NCBI RefSeq assembly: GCF_014467075.1
Contig: NZ_AP023027.1
Span: forward strand, 1,615,501-1,679,500
Direction of reading: 5' to 3'
From: Anaerostipes caccae L1-92
Lineage (GTDB): Bacteria > Bacillota > Clostridia > Lachnospirales > Lachnospiraceae
Length of the DNA: 64,000 nt
How positions within the stretch are numbered: position 1 is the stretch's first letter; every line of letters begins with the position of its first letter. The translations under genes and the position numbers were made by a program. Under the pieces are notes generated by a model. The model ran no database searches. It had not been told where the DNA came from and worked only from the letters and a program-made list of their open reading frames with translations. Positions 8,858 to 18,002 of the stretch are shown in pieces.

Positions 8858-10153
8858 ATGAGAATTGTAAAAGTAAATGAAGATTCCATTGCGGATATTT
8901 TAAACGACCTGCTGAAGAGAAGCCCGAATCACTACGAGGGCTATGAAGAGCAGGTCAATGCCATCGTCAATGATGTAAAAGCCAGAGGCGATGAGGCGGT
9001 GTTTGAGTACACCGAGAAGTTTGACGGGACAAAGCTTACGGCAGATACTGTGCTGGTGACGGAAGCTGAAATTGAGGAAGCTTATGAAAAGGTTGAACCA
9101 AAGCTTCTTGATGTCATAAAAAAGGCCATCGTAAATATCCGTGACTTTCATCAAAAGCAGAAGCAGAACAGCTGGTTTGACACACAAGAGAACGGCGTTT
9201 TGCTTGGACAGAAGGTGACTCCGCTTGCCAGGTGCGGAGTGTATGTGCCGGGAGGGAAGGCGGTCTATCCGTCATCTGTGCTCATGAATATTGTACCGGC
9301 CCATGTGGCAGGGGTAAAAGAAATTATCATGGTGACGCCTCCGGGCAGGGACGGCAAAGTGAATCCGAACACTTTGGTGGCAGCGAAAGAGGCAGGTGCG
9401 CAAAGAGTATATAAAGTGGGAGGTGCCCAGGCGATAGCGGCTCTGGCTTTCGGTACAGAGACAATTCCGAAGGTGGATAAGATCGTGGGACCGGGAAATA
9501 TTTACGTGGCGCTGGCGAAAAAAGCAGTGTACGGCAATGTGAGCATCGACTCCATCGCGGGACCGAGCGAGATTCTCGTGCTGGCCGATGACAGCGCCAA
9601 TCCCCGGTATGTGGCCGCGGACCTGTTATCCCAGGCGGAGCATGACGAGATGGCCAGTGCCATCCTGGTGACGACGAGTGAGACACTGGCCAAACAGGTT
9701 TCTGAAGAAGTTGACGGATTCCTGAAAAAGCTCTCACGAACGGAAATCATGCAAAAATCTCTTGATTCTTTTGGATATATCCTGATCGCTAAAGATTTAA
9801 AAGAGGCAGTGGACGTGGCAAATTCCATCGCCTCAGAGCATTTGGAGATCATGACGGAGAATCCCTTTGACGTTATGACAAGGATCGAGAATGCGGGAGC
9901 CATATTTATCGGACAGTACAGCTGTGAACCGCTGGGTGACTATTTTGCAGGACCGAACCATGTACTCCCGACCAACGGAACAGCCAGATTCTTCTCTCCG
10001 TTAAGTGTGGACGATTTTATCAAAAAATCCAGTGTGATCTATTATTCCAGGGAAGCTCTGGAACCGGTGCACAGAGACATTGAAACATTTGCGGAACAGG
10101 AAGAGTTGACAGCCCATGCCAATTCCATTAAAGTGAGATTTGAAAACGAATAG
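8858..10153 (+). CDS. hisD: Histidinol dehydrogenase
   Basis: HisD is the zinc-dependent enzyme that oxidises L-histidinol to L-histidine in two NAD-dependent steps. The 431-residue length is typical. Visible signatures are CGVYVPGGKAVYPSSVLMN, VGPGNIYVALAKK, IAGPSEILVLAD, the catalytic SQAEHDE and the later ASEHLEI and GPNHVLPT segments. It follows hisG by four bases. Confidence 0.96.
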   Translation: MRIVKVNEDSIADILNDLLKRSPNHYEGYEEQVNAIVNDVKARGDEAVFEYTEKFDGTKLTADTVLVTEAEIEEAYEKVEPKLLDVIKKAIVNIRDFHQKQKQNSWFDTQENGVLLGQKVTPLARCGVYVPGGKAVYPSSVLMNIVPAHVAGVKEIIMVTPPGRDGKVNPNTLVAAKEAGAQRVYKVGGAQAIAALAFGTETIPKVDKIVGPGNIYVALAKKAVYGNVSIDSIAGPSEILVLADDSANPRYVAADLLSQAEHDEMASAILVTTSETLAKQVSEEVDGFLKKLSRTEIMQKSLDSFGYILIAKDLKEAVDVANSIASEHLEIMTENPFDVMTRIENAGAIFIGQYSCEPLGDYFAGPNHVLPTNGTARFFSPLSVDDFIKKSSVIYYSREALEPVHRDIETFAEQEELTAHANSIKVRFENE

Positions 10154-10167
10154 AGAAAGGAAGCAAT

Positions 10168-10755
10168 ATGAGTCGCAGCGCGGAAATTATTCGGAACACA
10201 AGTGAAACGAAGATTAAACTGTTTATCGATCTGGACGGCAGCGGAGCCTCTGAGGTGGACACAGGAATCGGTTTTTTCGACCACATGCTGACCAGTTTTG
10301 CAAAGCATGGATTTTTTGACCTGAACGTGAAGGTGGACGGCGACCTGCATGTGGACAGCCATCACACCATTGAAGACACGGGGATCGTCCTTGGTGAAGC
10401 GATCAAACAGGCAGCAGGAGACAAAAAGGGCATAAAAAGGTATGGTTCCTTTGTACTCCCGATGGATGAGACCCTGATTTTGTGCGGCCTGGATTTGTCA
10501 GGAAGACCTTATTTTGACACAGACCTCAGCTTTACTGCGGACAGGGTCGGCGGATTTGACACGGAGATGGTCCGGGAATTTTTCTATGCGGTATCTTACG
10601 CAAGTTCTATGAATCTGCATATCAGACAGCTCTCAGGCACCAACAACCATCATCTGATGGAAGGGGCCTTTAAGGCTTTTGCAAAGGCTTTGGATGAGGC
10701 CACCGGCATGGACCCGCGCATTACGGATGTGCTTTCTACGAAAGGGGCATTATAG
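10168..10755 (+). CDS. hisB: Imidazoleglycerol-phosphate dehydratase
   Basis: HisB dehydrates imidazoleglycerol phosphate. The 195-residue protein is the monofunctional dehydratase without the histidinol-phosphatase domain found in E. coli. The metal-binding motifs are present: GIGFFDHMLTSFAKHG, DSHHTIEDTGI and NNHHLMEGAFKA. AAAGGAAG precedes the ATG. It abuts the next gene with no gap. Confidence 0.96.
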   Translation: MSRSAEIIRNTSETKIKLFIDLDGSGASEVDTGIGFFDHMLTSFAKHGFFDLNVKVDGDLHVDSHHTIEDTGIVLGEAIKQAAGDKKGIKRYGSFVLPMDETLILCGLDLSGRPYFDTDLSFTADRVGGFDTEMVREFFYAVSYASSMNLHIRQLSGTNNHHLMEGAFKAFAKALDEATGMDPRITDVLSTKGAL

Positions 10756-11994
10756 ATGGAACGACAGATAAAAATTATTCCCTGCATTTACGGGGGAAAG
10801 CCTGCAGAAGCGGCAAAAGCGTATGATCATTCAGGTGCGGATGCCGTCGGCTATTATGACGAGAAAATAACTGCGGAGACCGTAAAAGAGATTGCAAAGG
10901 ATATTGACATCCCGCTTTATGCCGGAGGAGGCATTGAAGACCTGGAAGACGTAAAAAAGATTTTATATGCCGGAGCAGATAAGGTCTGCCTTGGGAAAAC
11001 GGTCCTTGTGGATAAGGAAATCGTGAAAAAGGCCGGGGACCGGTTTGGAAAGGATCAGATTATTGTGTCCATGGATCTGGAAAGACAGGAAGATCCCGTA
11101 TCCTTTGCGAAGGAAATGGCGAGGCTCGGAGCCGGACAACTGCTTTTGCTTGCAGACAAAGGATATGAAACTTTTGCATCCCTGATCAAAGAAATCAAAG
11201 AAGTATCCGGACTTCCGGTGATGGTGAGCATTTCTGACCCGAAAGAAGCTGTACGGATCTTAGAACTTGCAGGTGCTGATGATTTGGCGGTGGTATCCAG
11301 AGAAGCGTTTGGAGTCATGGAACTGAAACACGACTGCAGAACTGCGGGATTCGGCGTCAACACCTTTGAAAGTTCCATGAGTTTTGATGAATTTAAATTA
11401 AACAGTGATGGAATGCTAACGGTAGTAACTCAGGATTATAAGACCAATGAAGTGCTCATGGTTGCTTATATGACAAAGGAAGCGTTTGAAAAGACCGTCG
11501 AGACCGGGATCATGACTTATTACAGCCGCAGCAGAAAAGAACTATGGACCAAAGGAGATACCTCGGGACATTACCAGTATGTAAAGTCTCTGACCATTGA
11601 CTGCGACAAAGACACGCTTTTAGCTAAGGTTGAGCAGGTGGGAAATGCCTGCCACACAGGAAGCTATTCCTGCTTTTTTACGGATCTTGTGAAGAAGGAA
11701 TACAAAGATGACAACCCGATGGAAGTGTTCCAGTCCGTCTACGATGTGATTATGGACCGCAAAAAGCATCCGAAGGAAGGTTCCTATACGAATTATTTAT
11801 TTGAAAAGGGAATTGATAAGATCCTTAAAAAAGTAGGGGAAGAAGCCACGGAGATCGTCATTGCGGCGAAAAATCCGGATGTGGAGGAAATGAAGTACGA
11901 GATTTCTGATTTTCTGTACCATCTGATGGTCCTGATGGCAGAGCGGGGTATGACCTGGGACGAGGTGACCAGGGAATTAATTGAAAGAAAATAA
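10756..11994 (+). CDS. hisIE: HisIE with an N-terminal degenerate HisA/HisF-like barrel
   Basis: The last gene of the operon encodes a 412-residue fusion. Residues 1-200 resemble the HisA/HisF barrel ([29 protein letters not shown]), but the first catalytic Asp of HisF (normally IIPCLD) is absent. An Asp in VSMDLER occupies the second catalytic position. Residues about 205-315 are phosphoribosyl-AMP cyclohydrolase (His[20 protein letters not shown] and zinc-type Cys in [13 protein letters not shown]). Residues about 325-412 are the phosphoribosyl-ATP pyrophosphatase (His[16 protein letters not shown]). From memory, Lachnospiraceae HisIE proteins often carry such an extension. hisH, hisA and hisF are not in the window. 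Confidence 0.9.
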   Translation: MERQIKIIPCIYGGKPAEAAKAYDHSGADAVGYYDEKITAETVKEIAKDIDIPLYAGGGIEDLEDVKKILYAGADKVCLGKTVLVDKEIVKKAGDRFGKDQIIVSMDLERQEDPVSFAKEMARLGAGQLLLLADKGYETFASLIKEIKEVSGLPVMVSISDPKEAVRILELAGADDLAVVSREAFGVMELKHDCRTAGFGVNTFESSMSFDEFKLNSDGMLTVVTQDYKTNEVLMVAYMTKEAFEKTVETGIMTYYSRSRKELWTKGDTSGHYQYVKSLTIDCDKDTLLAKVEQVGNACHTGSYSCFFTDLVKKEYKDDNPMEVFQSVYDVIMDRKKHPKEGSYTNYLFEKGIDKILKKVGEEATEIVIAAKNPDVEEMKYEISDFLYHLMVLMAERGMTWDEVTRELIERK

Positions 11995-12056
11995 TTGTCA
12001 TTCGCTGTCCGATTTGATATAATTGCCACATGAGCAAACCAAAGAACCGTGGTTTG
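11995..12056 (+). promoter_or_regulatory. Promoter and 5' hairpin of the small membrane protein gene
   Basis: TTGTCA (11995-12000), 17 bases, TATAAT (12018-12023). The short leader then contains a hairpin, CAAACCA (12035-12041) with TGGTTTG (12050-12056), ending three bases before the AGGAGG ribosome binding site. Confidence 0.75.
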
Positions 12057-12072
12057 ATAAAGGAGGCAGGAC

Positions 12073-12237
12073 ATGCACGCATATTTATCAGAGTTTGTCA
12101 CATATCTGATCAAGTTTATTTTTTTGCTTGCCGTATCGGTAGGAGGCGTTTTTTTCGGAAAGAAGATGGCTGTCGGTAAGATTCAGAAGAAAGCGCAGCA
12201 GAAAGCAAAGAATGAGCAGAAACCGGATCAGGAATAA
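12073..12237 (+). CDS. Small single-pass membrane protein, 54 residues
   Basis: The open frame begins at an ATG with AGGAGG six bases upstream and runs 54 codons. Residues about 8-28 form one hydrophobic helix (FVTYLIKFIFLLAVSVGGVF), followed by a Lys/Gln-rich cytoplasmic tail ending in KPDQE. It has its own strong promoter and its own terminator, which supports real expression. I do not recognise the family. Small proteins like this before alaS may be common in related Clostridia, but I cannot check. Confidence 0.75.
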   Translation: MHAYLSEFVTYLIKFIFLLAVSVGGVFFGKKMAVGKIQKKAQQKAKNEQKPDQE

Positions 12238-12260
12238 GATGTGTAAGATAGAATGGAAAG

Positions 12261-12286
12261 CCTTCTGATGCAGCAGAAGGTTTTTC
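12261..12286 (+). terminator. Terminator after the small membrane protein gene
   Basis: CCTTCTG (12261-12267) pairs with CAGAAGG (12274-12280), followed by TTTTTC. Confidence 0.8.
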
Positions 12287-12365
12287 TTTGCTGTAAAGGA
12301 AGCTGCCGTCATAGGCATCTGTCCGGGCAGAATAGTTTCATATTAATTTTTAGGAGGATGGAGAT

Positions 12366-15005
12366 TTGAAATCGTATGGAGTAAATGAATTAAGGAAAAT
12401 GTTCCTTGATTTTTTTGAGAGCAAGGATCATTTGGTGATGAAGAGTTTTTCTCTGGTGCCTCAGAATGATAAGAGTCTTTTGCTGATCAATGCAGGTATG
12501 GCCCCGTTAAAGCCATATTTTACAGGCCAGGAAGTGCCCCCGAAGACCAGAGTTGCGACTTGTCAGAAGTGTATCCGTACCGGAGATATCGAGAATGTCG
12601 GAAAGACAGCGCGTCACGGAACATTTTTTGAGATGCTCGGAAACTTTTCTTTCGGGGATTATTTTAAGAAGGAAGCAATCCGCTGGTCATGGGAGTTTTT
12701 GACTGAGGTTGTGGGACTTGATCCGGAACGTTTGTATCCTTCTGTCTATCTGGATGACGACGAGGCATTTGAGATCTGGGAGAAGGAAATCGGCATTGCT
12801 CCTGAGAGGATCTTCCGTTTCGGAAAAGAGGACAACTTCTGGGAGCACGGTGCAGGTCCATGCGGACCGTGTTCAGAGATTTATTATGACCGGGGAGAGA
12901 AGTACGGATGCGGAAGCCCTGATTGTACGGTGGGCTGTGAATGCGACCGCTACATGGAAGTATGGAACAATGTCTTCACACAGTTTGAAAATGACGGAAA
13001 CGGCAATTACGAAGAATTAGACAATAAAAATATTGATACCGGAATGGGGCTTGAGCGTCTGGCTGTCGTAGTCCAGGAAGTGGATTCTATCTTCGATGTG
13101 GATACGATCAAAGCGATCCGTGACAGGATCTGTGAACTGGCAGGCGTGACTTATGGCGCTGATGAGAAGAATGACATTTCTATCCGAGTGATTACAGACC
13201 ATATCCGGTCTGCGTCCTTTATGATTTCCGACGGTGTCATGCCGTCCAATGAAGGCCGCGGATATGTGCTGCGCCGTCTGATCCGCCGTGCGGCAAGACA
13301 CGGAAGGATGCTTGGCATGAAGGATCTGTTTTTGGCCGGACTCAGTAAGACCGTGATCGCAGAGTCCAAAGACGGATATCCGGAACTGAAAGAAAAAGAA
13401 GAATTTATTTACAAGGTTCTTACAACAGAGGAAGAACAGTTCAACAGGACCATCGACCAGGGGCTTCAGATTCTTGCGGACATGGAAGAAGCCATGTCCA
13501 GAGAAGGAAAGAAGGAGCTTGCAGGCAAGGATGCCTTTAAGCTCTATGATACTTATGGGTTCCCTCTGGATCTGACAAAGGAGATTCTTGAGGAAAAGGG
13601 CATTTCCGTGGACGAAACAGGATTCCAGAGAGCCATGGAACAGCAGAGAAAGCAGGCGAGAGAGGCACGGGAGACGACCAACTACATGGGAGCTGATGCA
13701 ACGGTCTATGAACAGCTGGACCCTGCCATGACCTCTGAGTTTGTCGGATATGATACATTGACCTGTGAGTCAGAGATCATTGCCATGACCACGGATCAGG
13801 AGCTGACAGACTCTTTAGTAGAAGGCCAGAGGGGAACGATCATCTGTTCCAGGACGCCGTTTTATGCCACAAGCGGAGGACAGGAAGCGGATCAGGGCGT
13901 GATCCTGAGTGAAAATTCTTCTTTTGCCGTGGAAGATGTAATCAAACTTTCCGGTGGAAAATTTGGACATGTAGGATATGTGAATGAAGGAAATTTAAGT
14001 GTCGGTGAAAAGGTTCTTTTAAATGTCAATGAGAGAAACCGCCGCCAGACAGAGAAGAACCACAGTGCCACCCATCTTCTGCAGAAAGCGCTGCGTACGG
14101 TGCTTGGAAGCCATGTGGAGCAGGCCGGTTCCAGCAACAACGCGAAGCATTTGAGATTTGACTTTACTCATTTCTCTCCGATGACACCGGAGGAGATCAA
14201 AAAGGTAGAGCATATCGTAAATGAGGAGATCGCTGCAAGCCTGCCTGTGGAGACGAAGCTGATGTCCATGGACGAGGCCAAGAATACCGGAGCCATGGCT
14301 TTGTTTGGCGAGAAATACGGAGATGAAGTGCGTGTCGTTTCTATGGGAGATTTTTCTGTGGAATTGTGTGGAGGAACCCATGTGGCTAACACGGGATCCA
14401 TCACTGCATTTAAGATCCTTTCAGAGACCGGTATTGCGGCTGGTGTCCGCAGGATCGAGGCGATCACGGACAAAGCGGTCTTTGAGTATTATGAAAAGAT
14501 GGAAGAAGAACTCATGGAAGCCTCAAAGGTTGTAAAATCAACGCCTGCCAAACTGATGGCACGCCTGGAAGCCCTGATGACAGAACTGAAAGAACTTCAC
14601 AGCGAAAACGAGTCCCTAAAGAGCAAACTGGCAAAGGATGCTCTTGGAGACGTGATGGATCAGGTGCAGGATGTAAACGGAGTGAAACTTCTGGCAGCGA
14701 AAGTGGCGGACGTAGACATGAACGGCCTGCGGGAACTCGGCGATTCCCTGAAAGAAAAACTTGGAGAGGGCGTGATTGTACTGGCATCTTCTCTGGGCGG
14801 AAAAGTGTTCCTTGTGGCTATGGCTACCGACGGGGCACAAAAAGCCGGAGCTCATGCGGGAAATCTGATCAAAGGCATCGCAGGATGCGTCGGAGGAGGC
14901 GGAGGAGGCCGTCCGAATATGGCCCAGGCCGGAGGAAAGAAGCCGGAAGGAATCGATGATGCGATCGCTAAGGCTAAGGAAGAATTGGCCGGACAGCTGA
15001 AATAA
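12366..15005 (+). CDS. alaS: Alanyl-tRNA synthetase
   Basis: AlaS charges tRNA-Ala and edits mischarged Ser and Gly. The 879-residue protein is full length: the class II aminoacylation core (LINAGMAPLKPYF, ARHGTFFEMLGNFSFGDYF), the editing domain with its zinc site (NHSATHLLQKAL and CGGTHVANTG) and a C-terminal DHHA1-like domain ending in the Gly-rich GCVGGGGGGRPNMAQAGG. The start is TTG at 12366, chosen because AGGAGG lies a few bases upstream and no ATG fits. No T-box is visible in the 80-base leader. Confidence 0.96.
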   Translation: MKSYGVNELRKMFLDFFESKDHLVMKSFSLVPQNDKSLLLINAGMAPLKPYFTGQEVPPKTRVATCQKCIRTGDIENVGKTARHGTFFEMLGNFSFGDYFKKEAIRWSWEFLTEVVGLDPERLYPSVYLDDDEAFEIWEKEIGIAPERIFRFGKEDNFWEHGAGPCGPCSEIYYDRGEKYGCGSPDCTVGCECDRYMEVWNNVFTQFENDGNGNYEELDNKNIDTGMGLERLAVVVQEVDSIFDVDTIKAIRDRICELAGVTYGADEKNDISIRVITDHIRSASFMISDGVMPSNEGRGYVLRRLIRRAARHGRMLGMKDLFLAGLSKTVIAESKDGYPELKEKEEFIYKVLTTEEEQFNRTIDQGLQILADMEEAMSREGKKELAGKDAFKLYDTYGFPLDLTKEILEEKGISVDETGFQRAMEQQRKQAREARETTNYMGADATVYEQLDPAMTSEFVGYDTLTCESEIIAMTTDQELTDSLVEGQRGTIICSRTPFYATSGGQEADQGVILSENSSFAVEDVIKLSGGKFGHVGYVNEGNLSVGEKVLLNVNERNRRQTEKNHSATHLLQKALRTVLGSHVEQAGSSNNAKHLRFDFTHFSPMTPEEIKKVEHIVNEEIAASLPVETKLMSMDEAKNTGAMALFGEKYGDEVRVVSMGDFSVELCGGTHVANTGSITAFKILSETGIAAGVRRIEAITDKAVFEYYEKMEEELMEASKVVKSTPAKLMARLEALMTELKELHSENESLKSKLAKDALGDVMDQVQDVNGVKLLAAKVADVDMNGLRELGDSLKEKLGEGVIVLASSLGGKVFLVAMATDGAQKAGAHAGNLIKGIAGCVGGGGGGRPNMAQAGGKKPEGIDDAIAKAKEELAGQLK

Positions 15006-15058
15006 ATCAAAACGAATGAAGTACCATTTCAAACCGTGAGGAAAACGAAAGAAAAAAA

Positions 15059-15110
15059 CCTTCAAACTGAGTTATTTTAAATTTTCTCAGTTTGAAGGCT
15101 TTTCATTTTT
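15059..15110. terminator. Bidirectional terminator between alaS and the secreted protein gene
   Basis: A perfect 13-base stem (CCTTCAAACTGAG with CTCAGTTTGAAGG) has an A run on its left and T-rich sequence on its right. It can stop both converging genes. Confidence 0.85.
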
Positions 15111-15148
15111 ATGCCGCAAAAACAGGCGGTTTGAACATAAAGATTAGT

Positions 15149-16738
15149 TTAGTATGCTTTTACAGATTTACTCTTTGAGTATGCTCCGTATACTTTCTGG
15201 TTTGTTGAATCGTAATAATAATATCTCACCTGAACGTTGTATCGTGCGTTTTTCTTTAATCCTGTTTTTGTATATGTGTTTTTACCTAATCCTGTTGTTT
15301 TATAAGTGGCTTTTTTCATACTGCTGCTTCGGGAATAGCGGAAACGGAATCCACGTCTTGTTCCGTCTGCTTTTGTGTAAGTCTTTGATTTTGCTGTGAA
15401 TCCAACACCTTTGCCGGATTTGCCTTTGACAGACAAAGCAGAGGCCCTGCCAACACTTAACTTTGAGAATTTTGCAGTGAGTGTTACATTTAATCTGTCA
15501 TCCGGAACTGTAGTCACTGTTTTTCCGTTGTAGGTCCATCCGACAAACTCGTAACCTTTTCTTCCGGCTGCCTTGTAGCTTTTCTTGTTCCATCCGGGAA
15601 GTTTACTGCCGGCGGTTCTGTTTGATAATGTCGTAATGGATTTATCTTTATATCCTTTTAAAATCAGGTTTGTATTTTTTAAGGATTTTATGATATTGAC
15701 TTGACAGATCGGATCACTGCCTTCATCGAAATCAAACGTTAAATGCTGTTTTCCTACGGCAAATTGATTGAAATAACTTTTGTAGATTCTTACAGACTCG
15801 TTTCCGAGAATATAATCTTTTCCGCTAGTTAAGGTTTGGGAACCGTTTTTGATGGCTTTTAAGGTGCGACCGTTACTAACGATTCCAATGACTATATCGC
15901 CTTGTTTCGATAAATCGAATGTCTGAGGAGTCTTAACAGATGCATTTACCATCGGTGTTATTTTGATGGTTCCGAGGGTGACAGCGGCTATTGCATTGTT
16001 AAAGTCATTTCCGGCAGAAGTCACGGTAATCGTGTAATCACCTTCCAGCAGTGTATTTAAGTCGGCTTGAGTAAAAGTAAAGGCTACCTCACCATTTTTA
16101 GTCGCTGTAGCTTTCTCTGTGACTTTAGCAGCATTGCTGTTGTCATTGATGGATGCGGTTAACTCAAGAGAAGCTGGATTTGTATTTGAAAAGAATGCTT
16201 TGTCAAGTTTTGCCTTGAGCTCCCCATCGGCTGTTTCAAAATTGCTTCTTGATTTTGTCAGGGAAATAGGCTTGTCAATGGTTACGGTTGGGGTTTCTTT
16301 GTTAACGGTGATAGAGCCAATCTTTGCTTCTTTAACAGAATTTGCGCTGTCAGTTGTTGATTTGGCCTTAATGTCGTAAGTACCTGCTGGTAATAGATTT
16401 AGATCTTTTTGTGTGAATCTAAAATTTACTTCGACTGAATCCGTAGTTTTTGTTTCCATGGGAATAGGCACTGATTTGATTGTTTTTTCTGCAGTTCCAA
16501 TTTTATATCCGATAGTAGCCTCCACAGTTACTTTTATAGCTGGATTTGTATTTGAAAGAGATGCTTTTACATCCTTATCCTCGGGAAATTGTGAAACGAT
16601 TCCTGTAATCGAAGCAGTTCCTGAAATAGTAGTAGTTGGAGATGTTGTTACATCGTCTGCACGGATTGGAGTTATGGTAAATACGGTCACCATAACCATG
16701 CATAACATTACGCTGCATAGTTGTTTTAATTTTTTCAT
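15149..16738 (-). CDS. Secreted multidomain repeat protein
   Basis: A 529-residue exported protein of unknown role. I chose the ATG at 16738 because GGAAGG lies six bases upstream and a signal peptide then begins at residue 1 (MKKLKQLCSVMLCMVMVTVF, cleavage probably after IRA). Two repeats of about 110 residues follow, each with SNTNPA and FTQ-DLN-L--G-Y-I motifs (near 50-145 and 165-260). Then comes an X2-like Ig domain (SNGRTLKAIKNGSQ through QHLTFDF), an InlB B-repeat-like segment (GYEFVGWTYNGKTV) and a Tyr/Lys-rich fibronectin-III-like end. No LPXTG or other wall anchor is visible, so it is probably released or loosely cell-associated. Confidence 0.8.
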   Translation of the reverse strand: MKKLKQLCSVMLCMVMVTVFTITPIRADDVTTSPTTTISGTASITGIVSQFPEDKDVKASLSNTNPAIKVTVEATIGYKIGTAEKTIKSVPIPMETKTTDSVEVNFRFTQKDLNLLPAGTYDIKAKSTTDSANSVKEAKIGSITVNKETPTVTIDKPISLTKSRSNFETADGELKAKLDKAFFSNTNPASLELTASINDNSNAAKVTEKATATKNGEVAFTFTQADLNTLLEGDYTITVTSAGNDFNNAIAAVTLGTIKITPMVNASVKTPQTFDLSKQGDIVIGIVSNGRTLKAIKNGSQTLTSGKDYILGNESVRIYKSYFNQFAVGKQHLTFDFDEGSDPICQVNIIKSLKNTNLILKGYKDKSITTLSNRTAGSKLPGWNKKSYKAAGRKGYEFVGWTYNGKTVTTVPDDRLNVTLTAKFSKLSVGRASALSVKGKSGKGVGFTAKSKTYTKADGTRRGFRFRYSRSSSMKKATYKTTGLGKNTYTKTGLKKNARYNVQVRYYYYDSTNQKVYGAYSKSKSVKAY

Positions 16739-16778
16739 TTGTACCTTCCTTTCTTTTAGATGAACTAGTTGTTTCATA

Positions 16779-16798
16779 AATCTTTATTTATAAAGATT
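16779..16798. repeat. 20-base palindrome upstream of the secreted protein gene
   Basis: AATCTTTAT-TT-ATAAAGATT has perfect nine-base arms. It lies 40 bases before the minus-strand start codon, in very AT-rich sequence. It could be an operator, but chance is not excluded at this composition. Confidence 0.4.
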
Positions 16799-16893
16799 AA
16801 TAAATTTATAATTAATACTATATTAACATATATTAGAAAAAAATAGAATGAAAAGCTATTAAAATACTCATGATATTGTGATTGTATAAATAG

Positions 16894-16922
16894 TTGATTG
16901 AAAATTAAAAGAATGATATAAT
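16894..16922 (+). promoter_or_regulatory. Promoter of the 101-residue protein gene
   Basis: TTGATT (16894-16899), 17 bases, TATAAT (16917-16922), 55 bases before the start codon. Confidence 0.65.
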
Positions 16923-16976
16923 ATATGAAAAGTTTGTGGAACCAATTTAACGATTCGGATATTAGGAGAATGTTAT

Positions 16977-17282
16977 ATGCTAAAGAAAAAGCAGCAGATC
17001 TATCAGGGCAGATCCGTAAAGAAATTCAATGAAATCCGGGATATCTTAGACATCTATCATGTAAAATATACATATCAGGTAAAAGACACCGTCAATGATA
17101 CTGGAAGCGACTCACCGCTGTCCTTTTTAGGCCGGCAGCAGGGAATGGCACCGAGGGCTTTTACCGGAAGTGCAGGGGTAGCCGCAGAAGATTTAAAAAA
17201 TTATTGTATTTACGCAGTTGAAGAAGAGGTAAAGACAAAGGTGCCCGAGCATCTTCTTAAAGAGATCTGGAATCCTCTCTAA
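16977..17282 (+). CDS. Conserved-looking hypothetical protein, 101 residues
   Basis: I do not recognise this protein firmly. The ATG follows AGGAG with good spacing, and a clear promoter lies upstream. The N-terminal half (YQGRSVKKFNEIRDILDIYH, then VKYTYQVKD) reads like an alpha/beta fold resembling DUF2007-type putative signal-transducing proteins, which are small and bind unknown ligands. That link is weak. No membrane segment or signal peptide is present. It lies alone between the secreted protein and rpsU. Confidence 0.6.
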   Translation: MLKKKQQIYQGRSVKKFNEIRDILDIYHVKYTYQVKDTVNDTGSDSPLSFLGRQQGMAPRAFTGSAGVAAEDLKNYCIYAVEEEVKTKVPEHLLKEIWNPL

Positions 17283-17332
17283 AGTCAACTATAAAAACTC
17301 ATTTTTTCCGTTGAAAAACATGATTTTAACTA

Positions 17333-17360
17333 TTGACGAATATCCCAATTATGGTATAAT
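17333..17360 (+). promoter_or_regulatory. Promoter of rpsU
   Basis: TTGACG (17333-17338), 16 bases, TATAAT (17355-17360). Confidence 0.8.
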
Positions 17361-17433
17361 AATCTAGTGCAAGAAAGTGCCCAAACAGTCATAATGCACA
17401 ATATAAGGCTGGAGGGGAGGTCAGGAATTAAGA

Positions 17434-17610
17434 ATGTCAAACGTTATCGTTAAAGAAAATGAATCTTTAGACAGCGCTCTTCGCAGATTTAAGAGAAACT
17501 GTGCCAAAGCAGGTATTCAGCAGGAAATCCGCAAAAGAGAGCATTACGAAAAACCAAGTGTTCGTCGTAAGAAAAAGTCTGAAGCGGCTCGTAAAAGAAA
17601 AGTAAAATAA
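17434..17610 (+). CDS. rpsU: 30S ribosomal protein S21
   Basis: The 58-residue frame begins [20 protein letters not shown] and ends in a Lys/Arg-rich tail, the hallmark of bacterial S21, which assists initiation on the 30S subunit. The GGAGGGGAGG upstream is 13 bases from the ATG, slightly far for a ribosome binding site. It is monocistronic: a strong promoter precedes it and a terminator follows. Confidence 0.95.
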   Translation: MSNVIVKENESLDSALRRFKRNCAKAGIQQEIRKREHYEKPSVRRKKKSEAARKRKVK

Positions 17611-17619
17611 TAGAAGCAG

Positions 17620-17652
17620 GCATCGTATACTTGAGGTATACGGTGCTTTTCT
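17620..17652 (+). terminator. Terminator after rpsU
   Basis: GCATCGTATAC pairs with GTATACGGTGC around a TTGAG loop (one wobble pair), followed by TTTTCTTTT. Confidence 0.85.
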
Positions 17653-17723
17653 TTTGCATATATTAAAACAACGATAGGATGCTTAAGTGTGCTGCTGCGC
17701 CAAAAAGCATAGTGAGGGTCTAT

Positions 17724-17990
17724 ATGAAGAAAAAGCCAAAGGAGGCATTAGCCAAAGGTTTATCCCTTCCAAGAGATGTGGTCTTTGGCGATTTTATTAT
17801 TACCTTAACCGGCAATGAACAGGTGATGATTGAAAATTATAAGGGAATCCTGTCTTACGAAGAAAATCAAATCGCCGTCCAGGGAAACCACGTGGTTTTG
17901 AGGATCATAGGGACAAATCTTGTCATTCAATATTATTCCATGGAAATTATGAAGGTGACCGGCGAAATCACACGGCTGGAATACGCATAA
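17724..17990 (+). CDS. yqfC: Sporulation protein YqfC
   Basis: YqfC is a small sporulation protein of the sigma-E regulon in Bacillus, located with yqfD and phoH exactly as here. The 88-residue length is typical. The sequence LSLPRDVVFGDFIITLTGNE followed by IENYKGILSYEENQI is characteristic. I start at 17724 (MKKKPKEALAKG), which has GAGGG just upstream; an in-frame start at 17679 lacks a ribosome binding site. Confidence 0.85.
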   Translation: MKKKPKEALAKGLSLPRDVVFGDFIITLTGNEQVMIENYKGILSYEENQIAVQGNHVVLRIIGTNLVIQYYSMEIMKVTGEITRLEYA

Positions 17991-18002
17991 AGGAGAATCA
18001 GG

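Noticed and set aside
12287..12365. T-box leader before alaS
   Set aside because: Only about 80 bases separate the previous terminator from alaS, and no T-box or antiterminator motif is visible.
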